The translations under genes and the position numbers were made by a program. 6,901 nucleotides of DNA from UBA1737 sp964541525 (GTDB lineage: Bacteria > Bacillota_I > Bacilli_A > ML615J-28 > CAG-313). Positions 1 to 5,832 of the stretch are shown here, in pieces (position 1 is the stretch's first letter; every line of letters begins with the position of its first letter). The DNA lies in assembly GCA_964541525.1 (NCBI GenBank), contig CAZIQF010000046.1, forward strand, positions 1 to 6,901, given 5' to 3'. The notes beneath the pieces were generated by a model, which was not told the DNA's origin, made no database searches, and saw only the letters and a program-made list of their open reading frames with translations.

Positions 1-30
1 GTACCTTTAGCAACTAAATTTTTTAGATGA
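1..30 (+). CDS. Possible 3' end of an upstream gene (partial)
   Basis: Frame 1 is open from the window edge to a TGA at 28-30 and would encode the tail VPLATKFFR. The other two forward frames stop earlier, at 8-10 and 15-17. The TGA overlaps the GAAAGG that serves as ribosome binding site for the methyltransferase starting at 47, which is a typical junction between operon genes. Only nine codons are visible, so neither function nor reality of the gene can be established. If real, the restriction-modification-like operon extends upstream of this window. Confidence 0.3.
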   Translation, partial: VPLATKFFR

Positions 31-46
31 AAGGTTTGGCTTAAAA

Positions 47-1183
47 ATGGCAGAAGAATTATTTATAGGTAAAGAAACAGATGAAATGTATACTCAGTAT
101 AATGATATTGTAAATGAATTAGATCATTATCCAGAGGAACTTTTTATAGGTAAAAAAATATTGTTCCCTTGCGATTGGGATGCAATATATAATTGTGGAG
201 ATCAAATACAATTTGAAACACATAATAAAATTAATAAAATAATTAACATAATACCAAATGCTGATATCCCAAAATGTAACTTTGTTAAATACTTTTGGGA
301 AACATATGCAAAATATCAAGAAAACAATGTTGAATTATATACTTCAGGTTATAATCCAAATAATCCAAGTAATCCTAATAACTTAAGCTGTATGGATGTA
401 GATTATTCGAAATTTGATTGGGTAATTACTAATCCACCATTTAGCTTTGTTACAGATTATCTGAAAATTTTGAGTGATGAAGTGGAAAAAAGAAAAAATA
501 CTAAAAGACCATTTCATTTTATTATTATGATACCTTGGCAAACATTAGGAAATAAACTTTCAAATTTCTTTGTAGAGAAGAAAGCTTTTCCTGGGTGGGG
601 AAAACATATTAATTTGTCTTTTTTAGACATTAATAAAAATCCTATTTTAAATGATAAAGGAAAACCTCGTTTAGTTGCAATATATTGGATTACTGATTTA
701 GATATGAATTTTCCGACTGTAGATAATAATTATTTTGTGCCTCAGCATTCAGTTGTTGAAAAATTACATTCATATTTTAATGAACTTTTATATAGAGATG
801 ATGCACCTAGAGATGAAAATGGATACGCTTGTGCCTCTGATGGATTACCAATTTTGCTTCATAGTGAATTTAAAAATTTATATTATGATTATCCAGGTTA
901 TCAAGCTGTACCTATAACGTGTATTGATTATTATAATCCAAGAGTCTTTGAGATTTTTGCATGCACTTCAGTTACTGAACCTTGTAGAAGTATTGGTAAT
1001 TTTAAAATGATACCTAGTGGATTTGGGTTACAAAATAAAATTCCAGGACTTAAGAAAATTTGTTCTTATATTGTAAAAGTTAGACCAGAAATTATAGAAG
1101 TCACAAAAGGTAAAAAGCCTAGTGAAGTGTTTGATGCGTGTAAACATTTGTTAGGTATTAAGGAGTTAAATGTTTATGAATAG
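47..1183 (+). CDS. EcoRI-family DNA adenine-specific methyltransferase
   Basis: Probable DNA N6-adenine methyltransferase of the M.EcoRI family, which transfers a methyl group from S-adenosylmethionine to adenine in a short recognition site. Visible family landmarks are an N-terminal DEMYTQYNDIVNEL block (residues 12-25), matching the DEFYTQYCDIENEL block I recall from M.EcoRI; a CD.D segment near 42-45 and CNFVKYF at 77-83; the catalytic motif NPPF at 129-132 inside FDWVITNPPF; and VPITCIDYYNP at 288-298, matching GVPITFLHKFNP. At 378 residues it is somewhat longer than M.EcoRI (about 326), with an insertion between CD.D and CNFVKYF. The ATG at 47 is the first ATG after the in-frame stop at 8-10; GAAAGG lies 12 nt upstream, a slightly long spacing. 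Its end overlaps the nuclease gene by 14 nt, so the two are probably co-translated. The recognition site is unknown and need not be GAATTC. An odd feature is the EELFIGK segment present twice (residues 3-9 and 30-36). Confidence 0.9.
   Translation: MAEELFIGKETDEMYTQYNDIVNELDHYPEELFIGKKILFPCDWDAIYNCGDQIQFETHNKINKIINIIPNADIPKCNFVKYFWETYAKYQENNVELYTSGYNPNNPSNPNNLSCMDVDYSKFDWVITNPPFSFVTDYLKILSDEVEKRKNTKRPFHFIIMIPWQTLGNKLSNFFVEKKAFPGWGKHINLSFLDINKNPILNDKGKPRLVAIYWITDLDMNFPTVDNNYFVPQHSVVEKLHSYFNELLYRDDAPRDENGYACASDGLPILLHSEFKNLYYDYPGYQAVPITCIDYYNPRVFEIFACTSVTEPCRSIGNFKMIPSGFGLQNKIPGLKKICSYIVKVRPEIIEVTKGKKPSEVFDACKHLLGIKELNVYE
50..154 (+). repeat. Imperfect 24-bp direct repeat in the methyltransferase 5' end
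   Basis: The segments 50-73 and 131-154 match at 20 of 24 positions and both encode xEELFIGK in the same frame. The second copy aligns with conserved family sequence just before the CD.D segment, while the first replaces the variable N-terminal tail. This suggests a small in-frame duplication or replacement at the start of the gene. Confidence 0.6.
1160..1178 (+). promoter_or_regulatory. Ribosome binding site and alternative starts of the DUF262-HNH gene
   Basis: AAGGAG at 1160-1165 lies inside the end of the methyltransferase gene. Two in-frame ATGs follow, at 1170 (4 nt after the GGAG) and 1176 (10 nt after). Neither spacing is ideal, so the protein starts as either MFMNR or MNR. The annotated start uses the first ATG. 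Either way the gene overlaps the methyltransferase stop and is translationally coupled to it. Confidence 0.6.
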
Positions 1184-2567
1184 AATAATAGAATATTGGA
1201 CAGTTCAAAAAATAATAAATTTGCTGTCAAATGGTGAATTAAATTATAAACCGAGTATTCAAAGACAATTTGTTTACAGTGTTACTCAACAACAACAAGT
1301 TATTATGTCTATTAAGAAAGGATTTATTGCGTCATCATTAGTGATAGAAAAAGATAATAATGGGAAATATGTGTTGTTAGATGGTAAGCAAAGAATAAAT
1401 TCAATTATAGGTTTTATTAACCATGCGTTTGATGTAGAGGGGATATATTTTGAGGATATTTATAGAAATGATAGAGTAGATAGAGCTGATAGATACAGAA
1501 GCCCCGACGTAATTAGAACTGAAATCGATGATAATGATATATCAGGTGCGGCAACAATCTTGCGTTTTACTTTTCCAATAGTTATTTATTCAGAAATGAC
1601 AAATGATGAAAGACTTACTTTATTTAATGTTATTAATACTACTGGAGTTCCATTAAATGTATGGGAATTAGTAAGTGGTAGATACCCAACTGGTGTCCTA
1701 GCAGATATGAGAATTAATTATTTTAATGAAAAAGTTGCAACGAATTCAGTTTCTCTTGATTCTAATTTTTCACGAGTAAAAAAGTTCGAAAAATATTTTG
1801 GCACACACGAAATTAATAGAGGGGAATTGTATCAAAAGATTCTTGAAAAATTATTTGTTATGTATGGAGGTAATCTTGATGATAGGCCTTATGAAATTGT
1901 TGATGGAATACAAATTAATCAAAAAAACTACAATAAATTATGCAGATTTGTTGAAACTAATTTAGATAAAAAATTCGAGGAATTTGCAAAACAGCTAATA
2001 GAAAAATTAGACTTATTCTATGAACTTTTTAAGGATTTAAGTAACTTAGGAGTTTTAAAGGAAATATGTTTTAATATCGATAAGATGACTTTTTTTAATA
2101 AACATAGAGAAGAGTTTTTAAATGATGATGTTAAGAAAACAAACTTACATTACTTGATTACACAATATATTAATTCGGATTTAAAACATGTAAATGATAA
2201 TCATAAGAAATACTTTGAAGAAATTATATTACCAACTGCATACATTTTAGAAACTAATTTTAGAACTACACATGATACAAAACGTTTCTATACAAAAGAA
2301 GATAAGGAAAGATTATTTGTTTCTAACACTACCTTTGATTCAACGACTCTTCAAGTCAAGTGTAAAGGGATGATGAATGATGGAGTTACTGAGTGTGGTT
2401 GTGGAAAATGGATAAAGAAAGAAGAAACCACCGTAGATCATATTATTCCCTGGATTTTAGGAGGAAAAACTGATGACTCAAATGCTCAGTTGTTATGTAG
2501 AGAATGCAATAGCAGAAAAGGGGCTAAAATAATATATGACCTAGTTAAAATAAAGGAGAATAATTAA
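1170..2567 (+). CDS. DUF262 / GmrSD-type N-terminal domain protein with C-terminal HNH nuclease
   Basis: Predicted NTP-dependent DNA endonuclease. The N-terminal half is a DUF262 (ParB/Srx-like) domain: PSIQRQFVY at residues 28-36, the signature VLLDGKQRINSI at 68-79 (DGKQR at 71-75), and LFNVINTTGVPL at 151-162, equivalent to the iFerINsgGtpL block. A long helical middle (about 200-370) follows. The C-terminus is an HNH/treble-clef zinc finger with Cys398, Cys409/Cys411, the catalytic-type pair Asp423-His424 in VDHIIPW, Asn438, and CRECNSRKG with Cys443 and Cys446. The same DUF262-plus-HNH logic occurs in GmrSD, SspE and BrxU defence nucleases. Here the HNH is fused in one chain and the gene follows an adenine methyltransferase, which suggests it is the restriction partner, cutting DNA according to methylation state. 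Whether it cuts unmodified DNA (type II-like) or modified DNA (type IV-like) cannot be told from sequence. All visible motifs look intact. Confidence 0.88.
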   Translation: MFMNRIIEYWTVQKIINLLSNGELNYKPSIQRQFVYSVTQQQQVIMSIKKGFIASSLVIEKDNNGKYVLLDGKQRINSIIGFINHAFDVEGIYFEDIYRNDRVDRADRYRSPDVIRTEIDDNDISGAATILRFTFPIVIYSEMTNDERLTLFNVINTTGVPLNVWELVSGRYPTGVLADMRINYFNEKVATNSVSLDSNFSRVKKFEKYFGTHEINRGELYQKILEKLFVMYGGNLDDRPYEIVDGIQINQKNYNKLCRFVETNLDKKFEEFAKQLIEKLDLFYELFKDLSNLGVLKEICFNIDKMTFFNKHREEFLNDDVKKTNLHYLITQYINSDLKHVNDNHKKYFEEIILPTAYILETNFRTTHDTKRFYTKEDKERLFVSNTTFDSTTLQVKCKGMMNDGVTECGCGKWIKKEETTVDHIIPWILGGKTDDSNAQLLCRECNSRKGAKIIYDLVKIKENN

Positions 2568-3031
2568 TGTTAGATAGTCCGATTCATGAGTTAATAGCAG
2601 AAATAAGATGCAAATTTTCAGGAAAGAGAGTTTCAATTTCTGACATAAGAAAAATAGAGGAAAAGTATAAATTATGTTCTTTTGTAAATGTTAGAAATGA
2701 TAATTGTGCATTTATAAGGATAACTAGTTTTGGCTGTGGAGAAGTAACATTTGAAGATTTAGTATTTAATATAGATTTTTTAAAAAATTTTAAATCTCCA
2801 GAGGAATTAATGTTCAATATAAATAAAGTACTTTTTGGAAATGCTTATGATGTAATATTGGTTGATACAAAGGAAAACTTATTAAATGATCCTATAGGTG
2901 AGCCATCGTTTAATTTTGAGACACTTATTGAAGAAAATAAAAGACTTATTAAAAGATGTACTGAATTAGAAAATAAGTTATCAAATGAAAAAAACAATCA
3001 AATATCTCTATTTGACTTAAATGATTTTTAA
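2567..3031 (+). CDS. Unknown 154-residue protein with coiled coil and C-terminal clamp-binding-like motif
   Basis: I do not recognise the family. The gene starts at ATG 2567, sharing one base with the preceding TAA (TAATG), and has AAGGAG at 2553-2558 with a spacing of 8 nt, so it is translationally coupled to the nuclease. The first about 110 residues look like a compact mixed alpha/beta domain without signal peptide or membrane segment. Residues about 117-142 (rich in Glu, Lys, Asn and spaced Leu/Ile: LIEENKRLIKRCTELENKL) form a probable short coiled coil. An unstructured tail then ends in NNQISLFDLNDF. QISLF (145-149) is nearly identical to the QL(S/D)LF consensus by which bacterial proteins dock on the DnaN sliding clamp, and it lies in an exposed C-terminal tail, as in known clamp binders. 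I infer an accessory or specificity subunit of the methyltransferase/nuclease system. A terminator follows directly. Confidence 0.85.
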   Translation: MLDSPIHELIAEIRCKFSGKRVSISDIRKIEEKYKLCSFVNVRNDNCAFIRITSFGCGEVTFEDLVFNIDFLKNFKSPEELMFNINKVLFGNAYDVILVDTKENLLNDPIGEPSFNFETLIEENKRLIKRCTELENKLSNEKNNQISLFDLNDF

Positions 3032-3037
3032 TTTTAT

Positions 3038-3079
3038 AGACTATTTTGCTTGAAATATAGTGAAATAGTCTCTTTTTTT
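3038..3079 (+). terminator. Rho-independent terminator of the methyltransferase-nuclease operon
   Basis: AGACTATTT at 3038-3046 pairs perfectly with AAATAGTCT at 3063-3071 (9 bp, 16-nt loop). A C and seven Ts at 3073-3079 follow. It starts 7 nt after the last stop codon and closes the three-gene operon. Confidence 0.8.
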
Positions 3080-3126
3080 ACCTATTTATGAAACATTTAG
3101 ATTTAAACAATAGGTGAGACTGACCA

Positions 3127-3187
3127 CGGACTCGAACCATTAACTTACGGGTTTCGAACCTTTAGTTTTGATGGGACTCGAACCTAT
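3127..3187 (-). repeat. Three T-arm-like boxes (GGTTCGA) in tandem; possible tRNA or attachment-site remnants
   Basis: Read on the minus strand, the 7-mer GGTTCGA occurs three times, at 3132-3138, 3154-3160 and 3178-3184, that is 22 and 24 bp apart. Each is followed by two bases and CC, the layout of a tRNA T-loop (GGTTCGANNCC). In the outer two copies the flanks can form four of the five T-stem pairs (ATAGG/CCCAT and AATGG/CCGTG, the latter with one G-T pair); in the middle copy only the GG/CC pairs form. No complete tRNA (D-arm, anticodon arm, acceptor) surrounds them. Integrase att sites often lie in tRNA T-arms, so repeated integration scars are one explanation. A protein-binding or T-arm-mimic repeat is another. 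Confidence 0.45.
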
Positions 3188-3199
3188 AAGAGGTAATGG

Positions 3200-3228
3200 T
3201 GGAAATTAAATTAGTTTTAGTGTATAAT
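3200..3228 (+). promoter_or_regulatory. Sigma-A-like promoter of the 311-residue gene
   Basis: A perfect -10 box TATAAT sits at 3223-3228. A weak -35 match TGGAAA at 3200-3205 (four of six) lies 17 bp upstream. The expected start of transcription is around 3235, giving a very short leader before GAGG (3237-3240) and the ATG at 3249. Confidence 0.6.
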
Positions 3229-3248
3229 ATTAATGCGAGGTATTTGTT

Positions 3249-4184
3249 ATGAACAATATTTATTTACAAAAACAAATTATTGAATTAATTCCGTCTCAGA
3301 CAATGAAGAACGCAATAAAAGAAAACAATCATAAATTTACAGACATAGAATATACTAAGCTTGTATTAGAATTTTCTACATCATGGAAAAATAAATTAAA
3401 TTTATTAAATTGCATAAAAGATAATACAAACAATAAAAATTTAATAGATTATATTGAATCATACGTCAGATGTGAAATGAATGCTTATAATGATTTTATT
3501 AAAAATGAAGAAGAGTATGTATATGATGTAATTATGGATTGTAGAAGTGAAAATAGTGAAAGATATTTATGCCCCACATATGAGTCTATCTTAATAGTTA
3601 TAAAAAATTATATTGAAAACTATAAAAATTATTTAGAAGAAAATTTGAGACATATTGAGATAGTTAAAAGGAAAATATCTTTATGGGATAGTCCAGAAGA
3701 AATCGATGAGCCAAATGAAATAGTTGTTTATTTAAATACAAATTTAGAAATTGAAGTTATTTATGATAACAGTGATTACATTGACCCTGAAGATTATGAG
3801 TTAGATATGAATTCAATTAAGTATCCAACCATATATAAAGCAGGAGATTTGGTTTTAATTGATAAAAGTAAAACAAAAACTCATATCGATAGGGATATAA
3901 ATTATTATTATGAAATAACAAAAGAGAAAATTTTTGGTATAGTGGGTTTTAATCAAAACCAATTAGATAATGATGTTTGCTTTTTTTTGAATCTATCTAA
4001 TCAATATGTACATTTTAGATCAATAGGATTAAATGAATTACAATATGTAAATTATTTAGATTGCCATAGTCATATAGATTTTGGATATATAGAAAAAGTA
4101 GATTTAAATGAAGTTCATCCCAAAATCAAAGATGATTATGAATATGCTAAAGCTAAATTAATTGAACTAGGAATTATAAAATAA
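3249..4184 (+). CDS. Hypothetical 311-residue cytosolic protein
   Basis: I cannot assign a function. The start is well supported by GAGG at 3237-3240 with 8 nt spacing and by the promoter just upstream. The N-terminal part (about 1-150) is strongly helical: PSQTMKNAIKENNHKFTDIE at 16-35, then KNKLNLLNCIKDNT at 47-60 and a long Tyr/Asn/Lys-rich helix region to 145. This layout (PS..M, then a FTD.E segment and a helix ending near DNT) reminds me of uncharacterised proteins common in gut Bacillota, but that is recall, not a search. Residues 155-175 and 195-235 look beta-rich, with YKAGDLVLIDK (197-207) followed by KIFGIVGF (228-235), as in small SH3-like barrels. The C-terminus is helical (KIKDDYEYAKAKLIELG). 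There is no signal peptide or membrane helix. It is monocistronic, flanked by its own promoter and terminator, between the defence cassette and the decayed operon. Confidence 0.8.
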   Translation: MNNIYLQKQIIELIPSQTMKNAIKENNHKFTDIEYTKLVLEFSTSWKNKLNLLNCIKDNTNNKNLIDYIESYVRCEMNAYNDFIKNEEEYVYDVIMDCRSENSERYLCPTYESILIVIKNYIENYKNYLEENLRHIEIVKRKISLWDSPEEIDEPNEIVVYLNTNLEIEVIYDNSDYIDPEDYELDMNSIKYPTIYKAGDLVLIDKSKTKTHIDRDINYYYEITKEKIFGIVGFNQNQLDNDVCFFLNLSNQYVHFRSIGLNELQYVNYLDCHSHIDFGYIEKVDLNEVHPKIKDDYEYAKAKLIELGIIK

Positions 4185-4190
4185 TATATT

Positions 4191-4224
4191 AAGCCAGTTA
4201 ACCAACAAAGTTAGCTGGCTTTTT
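4191..4224 (+). terminator. Strong rho-independent terminator
   Basis: AAGCCAGTTAAC at 4191-4202 pairs with GTTAGCTGGCTT at 4210-4221 over 12 bp, with one T-G wobble and a 7-nt loop. It runs into the T-tract at 4220-4224. It lies 6 nt after the stop of the 311-residue gene and separates it from the next operon. Confidence 0.88.
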
Positions 4225-4250
4225 AAATAGTAGAAATAAATAAGGAAATG

Positions 4251-4259
4251 TGGTATAAT
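4251..4259 (+). promoter_or_regulatory. Possible extended -10 promoter element (distal)
   Basis: TGGTATAAT is a perfect extended -10 (TGN plus TATAAT), 27 bp after the preceding terminator. No good -35 is seen. It could be a second, distal promoter for the XRE operon, but AT-richness makes a chance match possible. Confidence 0.3.
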
Positions 4260-4308
4260 AAAAGTAGCAAAGCAACACAAAAAGTATCACGCTGAATATA
4301 AATTTATA

Positions 4309-4317
4309 TGATATAAT
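4309..4317 (+). promoter_or_regulatory. Extended -10 promoter of the XRE operon
   Basis: TGATATAAT is a perfect extended -10 element (TGN plus TATAAT at 4312-4317), placed 21 bp before the XRE start codon. No recognisable -35 is present, as is common with extended -10 promoters. Transcription would start around 4324, inside the palindrome at 4321-4335, so a bound repressor there would block it. Confidence 0.6.
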
Positions 4318-4320
4318 GTA

Positions 4321-4335
4321 ATTACCTGAGGTAAT
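4321..4335 (+). promoter_or_regulatory. 15-bp perfect palindrome: probable XRE repressor operator overlapping the ribosome binding site
   Basis: ATTACCTGAGGTAAT has two perfect 7-bp half-sites around a central G. It lies between the -10 box and the ATG of the XRE gene at 4339 and covers the probable transcription start. It contains the GAGG ribosome binding site (4328-4331, 7 nt from the ATG). This is the usual place for autoregulation by a dimeric XRE repressor. In the mRNA the same arms could form a 6-bp hairpin hiding the ribosome binding site. Confidence 0.6.
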
Positions 4336-4338
4336 ATT

Positions 4339-4628
4339 ATGTTCAAAGATAAATTAAGAATGTTAAGAGAAAATGCTAATTTAACTCAAAAAGAATTAGG
4401 AGAAAAAATATTTGCATCTAGAAGTGCTGTAAGAAATGGGAACTTGGCAATGGAATACCTAGTGATATAAATATTGATGCTTTATGTAAGTTGTTTAATG
4501 TCACTGAGGAGTGGCTTTTAGATAGAGAAGATTTAAAGTGCATTGCTAAAAAAATGGAAAATTTATTAAACCAAAAAGAGAAAGATTATATATTAGAATA
4601 TTATAGTGAATTCAACAATGAAGAATGA
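4339..4628 (+). pseudogene. XRE-family HTH transcriptional regulator, frameshifted
   Basis: The restored product (about 96 residues) is a short Cro/CI-like repressor. The first part, MFKDKLRMLRENANLTQKE and on to ASRSAV, contains helices 1-3 of an HTH_3 domain. The expected continuation, KWELGNGIPSDI then ALCKLFNVTEEWLLD, lies one frame back. A single base is missing in the A-rich stretch 4431-4436: only five bases separate the Val codon from the conserved Trp codon at 4437 instead of six. As it stands, translation from 4339 gives RNGNLAMEYLVI after the break and stops at a TAA after about 43 residues. The restored frame ends at TGA 4626-4628 with a Glu/Lys-rich helical tail (KKMENLLNQKEKDYILEYYS). 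No canonical slippery heptamer is present, so decay or a sequencing error is more likely than programmed shifting. It would have controlled the palindrome just upstream. Confidence 0.8.
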
Positions 4629-5162
4629 GGTAAGTGGAACACATCACTTAAGTCAAAATGGTATGATTATAAAATAACTGAATATTTTGAAGAAAACTTT
4701 AATTTTAAAGGGGCAAAGTCTATTTGTAATATTGGGATAGGACCAGGACATTGGGATAGATATTTATCATATCATATGAATGAAGAGTGTAGATTAATAA
4801 GTATTGATATAGATACTGATATTACTGAAACATTTAGATTATGTCTAGAAAATGAGCAAAACAATCGAAATATTGAAGTAATAAATAAAGATATATTTTA
4901 ATACAATCCAAAAGATAAATTTGATATAGTAACAATGGTTGGATCTATAGTACAAGAAATAGGGGATTATAAAGAAATATTCAAAAAAGCTACATCATTG
5001 TTAAATGATAGTGGAGAATTATATTATTCATGTGTTACTAAAGAAGAAACAAAAGAACAATCGATTGATGCATTAAAGGATACAAGTTATATAATTGCTG
5101 ATTATCAAAGACTAGAAAAATATGGATTAGTTTTAATTGTTTGTAAAATAGTGCAAGCATAA
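4625..5162 (+). pseudogene. Class I SAM-dependent methyltransferase, broken (lost start frame and internal stop)
   Basis: The frame 4632-5162 encodes a small Rossmann-fold methyltransferase: KWNTSLKSKWYDYKITEYF, motif I ICNIGIGPGHW (near 4720-4755), an acidic end of strand 2 in LISIDID, motif IV FDIVTMVGS, and a C-terminal LNDSGELYY then LVLIVCKIVQA. Two lesions interrupt it. First, no ATG, GTG or TTG exists in this frame before motif I; the ATG at 4625-4627, overlapping the XRE stop as ATGA, reaches a TAA after two codons, and removing one base (T4631) would give MRKWNTS. Second, an in-frame TAA at 4899-4901 lies between the DIF and YNPKDKFDIVTM segments, where a GAA-to-TAA change would fit. 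The 75-residue open frame from ATG 4935 is only the C-terminal half and lacks the SAM-binding motif. The ancestral substrate (small molecule, RNA or protein) is unknown. It was probably coupled to the XRE gene. Confidence 0.8.
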
Positions 5163-5174
5163 GGAGAGATTTAT

Positions 5175-5831
5175 ATGAATAAAAAAAGTATATACATTTA
5201 TAATGATGATTGGTTTGATCAAACTGCATTGAGCAATCCACGAATTACACTAGATCATAAGTTAGATGATTATTATCCTGAATATTATGAAGTTAATTAT
5301 GATGTCAGATTACTTGCAACTGAAGAAAATGAAATAGCAGATCAATTTAATGATTACAAACAAAGATATGGTACTAAAGATATAAATGAGTTAAAGGGCT
5401 ATGTAATAAAAAAGAATCCACAAGCAGTACTACTTGATGGATTTGACCAAGAACAGTTTGATTATATAATAGATTATATAAAAGATGTTAAAATACTATA
5501 TTTGTTTAAATGTAACAAAATTAATGATTTATCAAAATTAAGTAACTGCCATAATTTAGAATGTTTGCATATTGATTGGAATAATAGACTAGAATCATTA
5601 TGGGATATGAGTAATAATATAAATTTAAAAGTACTATCATTTGACCGTATTAGCAAATTATCAAAGATTGAAGATTTGGTTAATACTAATATAGAATATA
5701 TAACTTTTGATAGTAGAAATAATTTAGGCCAAACGAAATATGAATTTGATTGTAATGTAGATGTGTTTAAGCAAATGAAAAAATTAAAGCATTTGAAATT
5801 ACATTATAAAAATATAAAGGTGGATTATTAA
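5175..5831 (+). CDS. Leucine-rich-repeat-like cytosolic protein, 218 residues
   Basis: The start is supported by AAGGAG at 5161-5166, overlapping the stop of the methyltransferase remnant, with 8 nt spacing. Residues 1-80 are acidic and Tyr/Asp-rich without a recognised domain. From about 83 to 213 the chain follows an irregular leucine-rich-repeat pattern of about 22 residues: VLLDGF, then VKILYLFKCNKINDLSKLSN, LECLHIDWNNRLESLWDMSN, LKVLSFDRISKLSKIEDL, IEYITFDSRNNL and KLKHLKLHYKNI. Such solenoids normally bind protein partners. There is no signal peptide, LPXTG or membrane segment, so it is not internalin-like and should act inside the cell. Similar cytosolic repeat proteins occur among immunity and antitoxin cassettes, but a role here is only inferred. 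The next gene starts 1 nt after its stop, so they are co-translated. Confidence 0.82.
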   Translation: MNKKSIYIYNDDWFDQTALSNPRITLDHKLDDYYPEYYEVNYDVRLLATEENEIADQFNDYKQRYGTKDINELKGYVIKKNPQAVLLDGFDQEQFDYIIDYIKDVKILYLFKCNKINDLSKLSNCHNLECLHIDWNNRLESLWDMSNNINLKVLSFDRISKLSKIEDLVNTNIEYITFDSRNNLGQTKYEFDCNVDVFKQMKKLKHLKLHYKNIKVDY

Positions 5832-5832
5832 T

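Noticed and set aside
735..917. 60-residue ORF inside the methyltransferase, and the minus-strand ORFs at 119-319, 2584-2817, 5038-5241, 5474-5656 and 6585-6791
   Set aside because: They lie in other frames across well-supported genes or remnants, and their Ile/Tyr/Phe-rich compositions are typical of AT-rich shadow frames.
3127..3187. CRISPR array
   Set aside because: The repeated core is only 7-11 bp with 11-17 bp between cores, copies are imperfect, and no cas gene is visible.
3121..3200. A complete minus-strand tRNA gene
   Set aside because: Three T-loop cores occur 22-24 bp apart, too close for whole tRNAs, and no D-arm, anticodon arm or 7-bp acceptor pairing can be built around any of them.
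4296..4309. 14-bp palindrome ATATAAATTTATAT as a second operator
   Set aside because: It consists only of A and T in a very AT-rich promoter region, so chance is likely; the mixed-base palindrome at 4321-4335 is far more convincing.
4429..4442. Programmed -1 frameshift in the XRE gene
   Set aside because: The sequence around the break (GTA AGA AAT) is not an X XXY YYZ slippery heptamer, and I see no stimulatory structure. A one-base deletion explains it better.
1742..4613. GAATTC sites at 1742, 3809 and 4608 as evidence that the methyltransferase recognises GAATTC
   Set aside because: A few hexamers in AT-rich DNA are uninformative, and members of the M.EcoRI family need not share its specificity.
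4935..5162. A separate 75-residue gene starting at ATG 4935
   Set aside because: Its sequence is the continuous C-terminal half of the methyltransferase (motif IV onward), the ATG lies within motif IV, and no ribosome binding site precedes it. It is part of the pseudogene.
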